Below are positions 61,527 through 64,000 of a stretch of 64,000 bases of DNA, piece by piece. This DNA is from Tillus elongatus. Its lineage: Eukaryota > Arthropoda > Insecta > Coleoptera > Cleridae. The DNA lies in contig OZ023267.1 in assembly GCA_964006375.1 (NCBI GenBank), forward strand, positions 14,542,846 to 14,606,845. The letters are read 5' to 3'. The notes under the pieces were generated by a model. It did not search any database. It saw only the letters and a list, made by a program, of their open reading frames with translations, and was not told the origin of the DNA. The translations under genes were made by a program, and so were the position numbers. Each line of letters starts with the position of its first letter. Position 1 is the first letter of the stretch.

Positions 61527-61912
61527 GTCACCAACGGCGGGTCGGTGGGCAAGGGATTGCAGCCCTTGGGTGAGGGTAGGGTCACCGAAGAGACGTGTAG
61601 CTCTCTTCAGAATGGAGTCCAGGGTAGCGAGTGTAGAAGCGGCAGCGGCACCACAGACGTGGGAGCAGTATTCGAGGTTTGGCCTTATTTGTGAAGTATA
61701 TAAGGTATAGAGATTAGCTGGGGAAAAGTATTTGCGAGCCCGGAAGAGGAAACCTAATTTCTTAGCAGCCTCTTCTGCAATTGATGTGACATGTTGGTGC
61801 CGATTGAGATTTCGATCCACAGAAATGCTAACAAACGAAAAGGACTCATTACTTTAAATAACTTGGTTGTTCATTGTGATGGGTCTAGGGCTGGTGTATC
61901 TCTTATGAGATA
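61150..61912 (-). pseudogene. CR1/L2-like LINE, 3' third, second copy
   Basis: Thumb (LNRHQHVTSIAEEAAKKLGF, YTSQIRPNLEYCSHVCG) and C-terminal block (MHGHCSGELSS, SSKLWNSLLAYVFPSPPNL). Closely related to 13296-15400 and cleaner, with (GA)n and a G run (61515-61526) breaking the frame. Its 5' side joins the RNase H LINE at 61913. Confidence 0.75.
61490..61526. repeat. (AG)n plus poly-G
   Basis: Simple repeat within the LINE, longer than in the copy at 13608. Confidence 0.85.
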
Positions 61913-62640
61913 GCCACAGACAGCCAGGCAGCCCTCAAGGCCCTAAGTAACCCACGGGTCAATTCCAGGCTGGTGAGTGAATGCAGAGACGAGACGAGCG
62001 ACCTGGCTGGGCAGAATGAGGTCACCATCATCTGGGTGCCGAGTCATTCTGTGGTCAAAGGCAATGAAGAAGCTGACAGTCTCGTGAAGAGAGAACTATT
62101 TATGGGACCAGAACCAGTCCTGGGCGTGAGGAAGAGCACTGCCAGGGGATCCATTAAGTCCTGGGTCAGAAACGAACATAAGGTGTACTGGGCAGACTAT
62201 CCAGGGCTTAGACATGGGAAGTCGGTAATTGAGGAACCCAGTTCAAAGAGAGCTGTGGAACTGCTAAATCTTAGCAGAGGACAGGTCAGGAACATAACAG
62301 GACACAAATGACCTTCAAGAAACACCTGCATAAAATGGGGCGGTTCGAGTGGGACCTGGCATGCAGACTCTGCGGCGAGGGGAAGGAATCAGCGCAGCAC
62401 ATCTTCTGCGAGTGTAAAGCTCTGGACCGGAAAAGACAACTGATCTACGGACAGTCTAGACCGGAAACAGAGCAATATAAAACTTTCCCATACCAATTGC
62501 TGTTCAGACTAATTCAAGGCACAGTGATTTTGGAATGGTTGGAGTAGAAAACACAAAGGGCATGCACAATAAGCCAAAGGCTGCGGTGCTATCGGGGCCG
62601 CAAAGATGCGGACGAGCCCTAAGGGAGAAAAATAAATACC
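61913..62640 (+). pseudogene. RNase H-bearing LINE (I/LOA group), copy C, 3' end
   Basis: Starts inside RNase H (TDSQAAL frame) and reads VTIIWVPSHSVVKGNEEAD, then a frame change and LACRLCGEGKESAQHIFCEC (cysteine cluster), ending VILEWLE and the family tail GCTGCGGTGCTATCGGGG. Same family as 9947-12260 and 41263-42125, with fewer defects. Confidence 0.8.
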
Positions 62641-63242
62641 TTTTTCAAATAGATAGCGCATAAACAATCAATTAAAAAAACATGAAAATTCGCTACGTAA
62701 TTATTTGGTAAGCATCTTACTAGCCTAGAGGATAAAATCTTGTCAATGAGCTCTAAGGGCCAAAAAGGGTGAGGTAATGTTCTTCTATATGTTTTTTCTG
62801 GAAGATAATTATTTGATAAATAGGGATCTCTCGGCGCATAAATTAAATAATTTATGGGTCATTTTGCCAGCTGAGAAACGTACCGATAAAGCGAGCCGCC
62901 AGCAAGAAGTAATAAATAACAAAATAAAAATAAACAGGGAGGAAGTAGTCAGTTCAGCCCTTGGTATGCTTAGTTCCATGTAACTTCCCCAACAAAATGG
63001 CACTGGAAACTCTTTATTTTTCACTTGTACCTACCAGGCTCGAATATGGACTATTTTTTTTTTCATATTATGCTTCATACTACTGTTAGAAATTATCACA
63101 AATGTGACATTAATTACTTAAGTATAGATGAGGTCATTAAGGTCGCATATACCAGTCTTTGTTTGTACTCTTTTTAGTTTTACTTATGACTATACGTTTC
63201 TGTCTGTAGTCGCCTAAGTTTTAGAAAATAATTGCCAATTGG
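62641..63242. other. Unassigned sequence
   Basis: A frame at 62824-62983 (NLWVILPAEKRTDKASRQQE) has no family I recognise. No element ends are seen. Confidence 0.35.
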
Positions 63243-63345
63243 TGATAAGTACACTTGGAGGACCCAATTCACCAAAATATATTTATAAAGACCTGACGAT
63301 CGTTTTACTGGTAGGGTTAGCGTCACCAGATGAAAACAAAACCTC
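63243..63345 (-). repeat. Penelope-type terminus related to the 711-1834 foldback
   Basis: TAAGTACACTTGGAGGACCC, ATTCACCAAAATATATTTAT and GACCTGACGATCG share outer order and sequence with the foldback ends. The minus strand has CTGGTGA-C-GCTAAC...AAAACGATCGTCAGG, a decayed hammerhead-like core. Confidence 0.55.
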
Positions 63346-63535
63346 GTTCAACCAATTTAACGCCCCGGGTGCCAAGCACCAAGGGGTGACAACTCACTCG
63401 CGTAGCTTAGTAGCCAGCCACTTGTGCAATTGCCCGACGAGAAAGGAACAGCAAGTGATTTCGGCCCCACCCTTCGTCCGCGCCGTATTCGCTGCGCCGT
63501 GCCATGTGTCAATTAAAACAAACAATCACAGTCAG
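63346..63535. other. GC-richer unassigned stretch
   Basis: Compositionally distinct (AACGCCCCGGGTGCCAAGCA, TTCGTCCGCGCCG) and probably the body of the element whose end lies at 63243. No domain was recognised. Confidence 0.35.
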
Positions 63536-64000
63536 TAGAGATGGAAAATTCGGATCTTTTCGAAGAGTCGGATCACCGGCTCCGGATGTTTCTGAAGTTC
63601 CGGATCCTTGAACCGGTTCTTGAATCTCAATGAGTCTGCCTCGCGTGACTGTGACTTATACATACTGCATTCAGTAAGATCGACCAAAATAAAAGAGGTG
63701 ATCAAGAGCGAAAACCTATTATACGGATTGAAATATGTAGGTATCCAAGATTATATGAATGTGTTAAAAAAAGATTATGTCAAAGGGTTTAATTCATGGT
63801 GGAAACTAAATCTTACAGTGTCAACACGAGAATTCTGAGAACCATCTCTCCTGTTTTAATAAATGGAAAATCTTGGAAAATGGATTGAGGCTGCAAAAAA
63901 CTATCGACTTTGAACATTCAATGGTTTTAGACCAAGAAAAAAAGAAGTGGCGTGACATTTTGAGTCGCCTTTTAGATGCTATTATTTTCCTGGCACGTCA
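63536..64000 (+). pseudogene. hAT-type (DUF4371/ZMYM1-like) transposase fragment, cut by window end
   Basis: A possible hAT terminus TAGAGATGGAAAATTCGG at 63537. Beyond it, frames give LKKDYVKGFNSWWKLN (a TTF-finger-like GF--W--L motif) and, after stops and a frame change, KTIDFEHSMVLDQEKKKWRD and ILSRLLDAIIFLAR, the start of the DUF4371 domain found in hAT-derived ZMYM1-like proteins. At least two stops separate the parts. The rest lies beyond the window. Confidence 0.55.

Noticed and set aside
62777..62983. 68-residue plus-strand frame as a gene
   Set aside because: No recognised family, no start context and no splice sites; left unassigned.

Overview
The window is eukaryotic, from an AT-rich, transposon-saturated genome, most probably an insect. 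The evidence is an insect-type NPC2/ML-domain gene with GT-AG introns, insect-style transposons (DD41D Tc1/mariner, pogo, hAT, Ty3/gypsy, RNase H-bearing, R1-like and CR1/L2-like LINEs, Penelope-like fragments), and many long (TA)n arrays. A beetle is possible, but the species cannot be told from the sequence. There is nothing prokaryotic here, and no CRISPR or rRNA.

The only host gene I can assemble is a four-exon NPC2-like (Niemann-Pick C2, ML/MD-2-related lipid-recognition) gene on the minus strand. Its coding exons are 49026-48951 (signal peptide), 29203-29093, 16891-16716 and 12658-12575. Exon phases match at all three junctions and give a 148-residue secreted protein with six cysteines. 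The introns are about 19.7, 12.2 and 4.1 kb and are filled almost wholly with mobile elements, so short-ORF prediction misses the gene.

Layout. 1-7.3 kb: element ends, a near-perfect 1.1-kb foldback, two copies of a hairpin-headed interspersed repeat, and a hAT element with an 8-bp target duplication. 7.3-9.4 kb: a broken DD41D transposon. 9.9-12.3 kb: RNase H-type LINE remains. 12.5-49.0 kb: the NPC2 gene. Intron 3 holds a Penelope-like RT fragment, a CR1/L2-like LINE and a MITE. Intron 2 holds a complete 4.75-kb Ty3/gypsy element with near-identical LTRs and decayed R1-like LINEs. Intron 1 holds another foldback, many copies of the hairpin-headed repeat with (TA)n, a Merlin/IS1595-like fragment in a GC-rich island, and a DD41D transposon split by a LINE. 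49.0-64 kb: the promoter side of NPC2, a pogo remnant, an intact DD41D transposon with about 417-bp inverted repeats, a 3' fragment of the same gypsy family, a hAT element containing an intact pogo transposon whose transposase ends in a PHD finger, LINE remains, and a hAT-type (DUF4371-like) fragment at the right edge.

Three elements appear structurally intact and possibly mobile: the gypsy element (19239-23988), the DD41D element (51028-53097) and the pogo element (55771-58590). The most unusual signals are hammerhead-core-like motifs (CTGANGA, stem, GAAAC) recurring in Penelope-type termini, the dominant hairpin-headed repeat that carries the (TA)n arrays, and a hAT element flanked by a 44-bp direct repeat rather than 8 bp.
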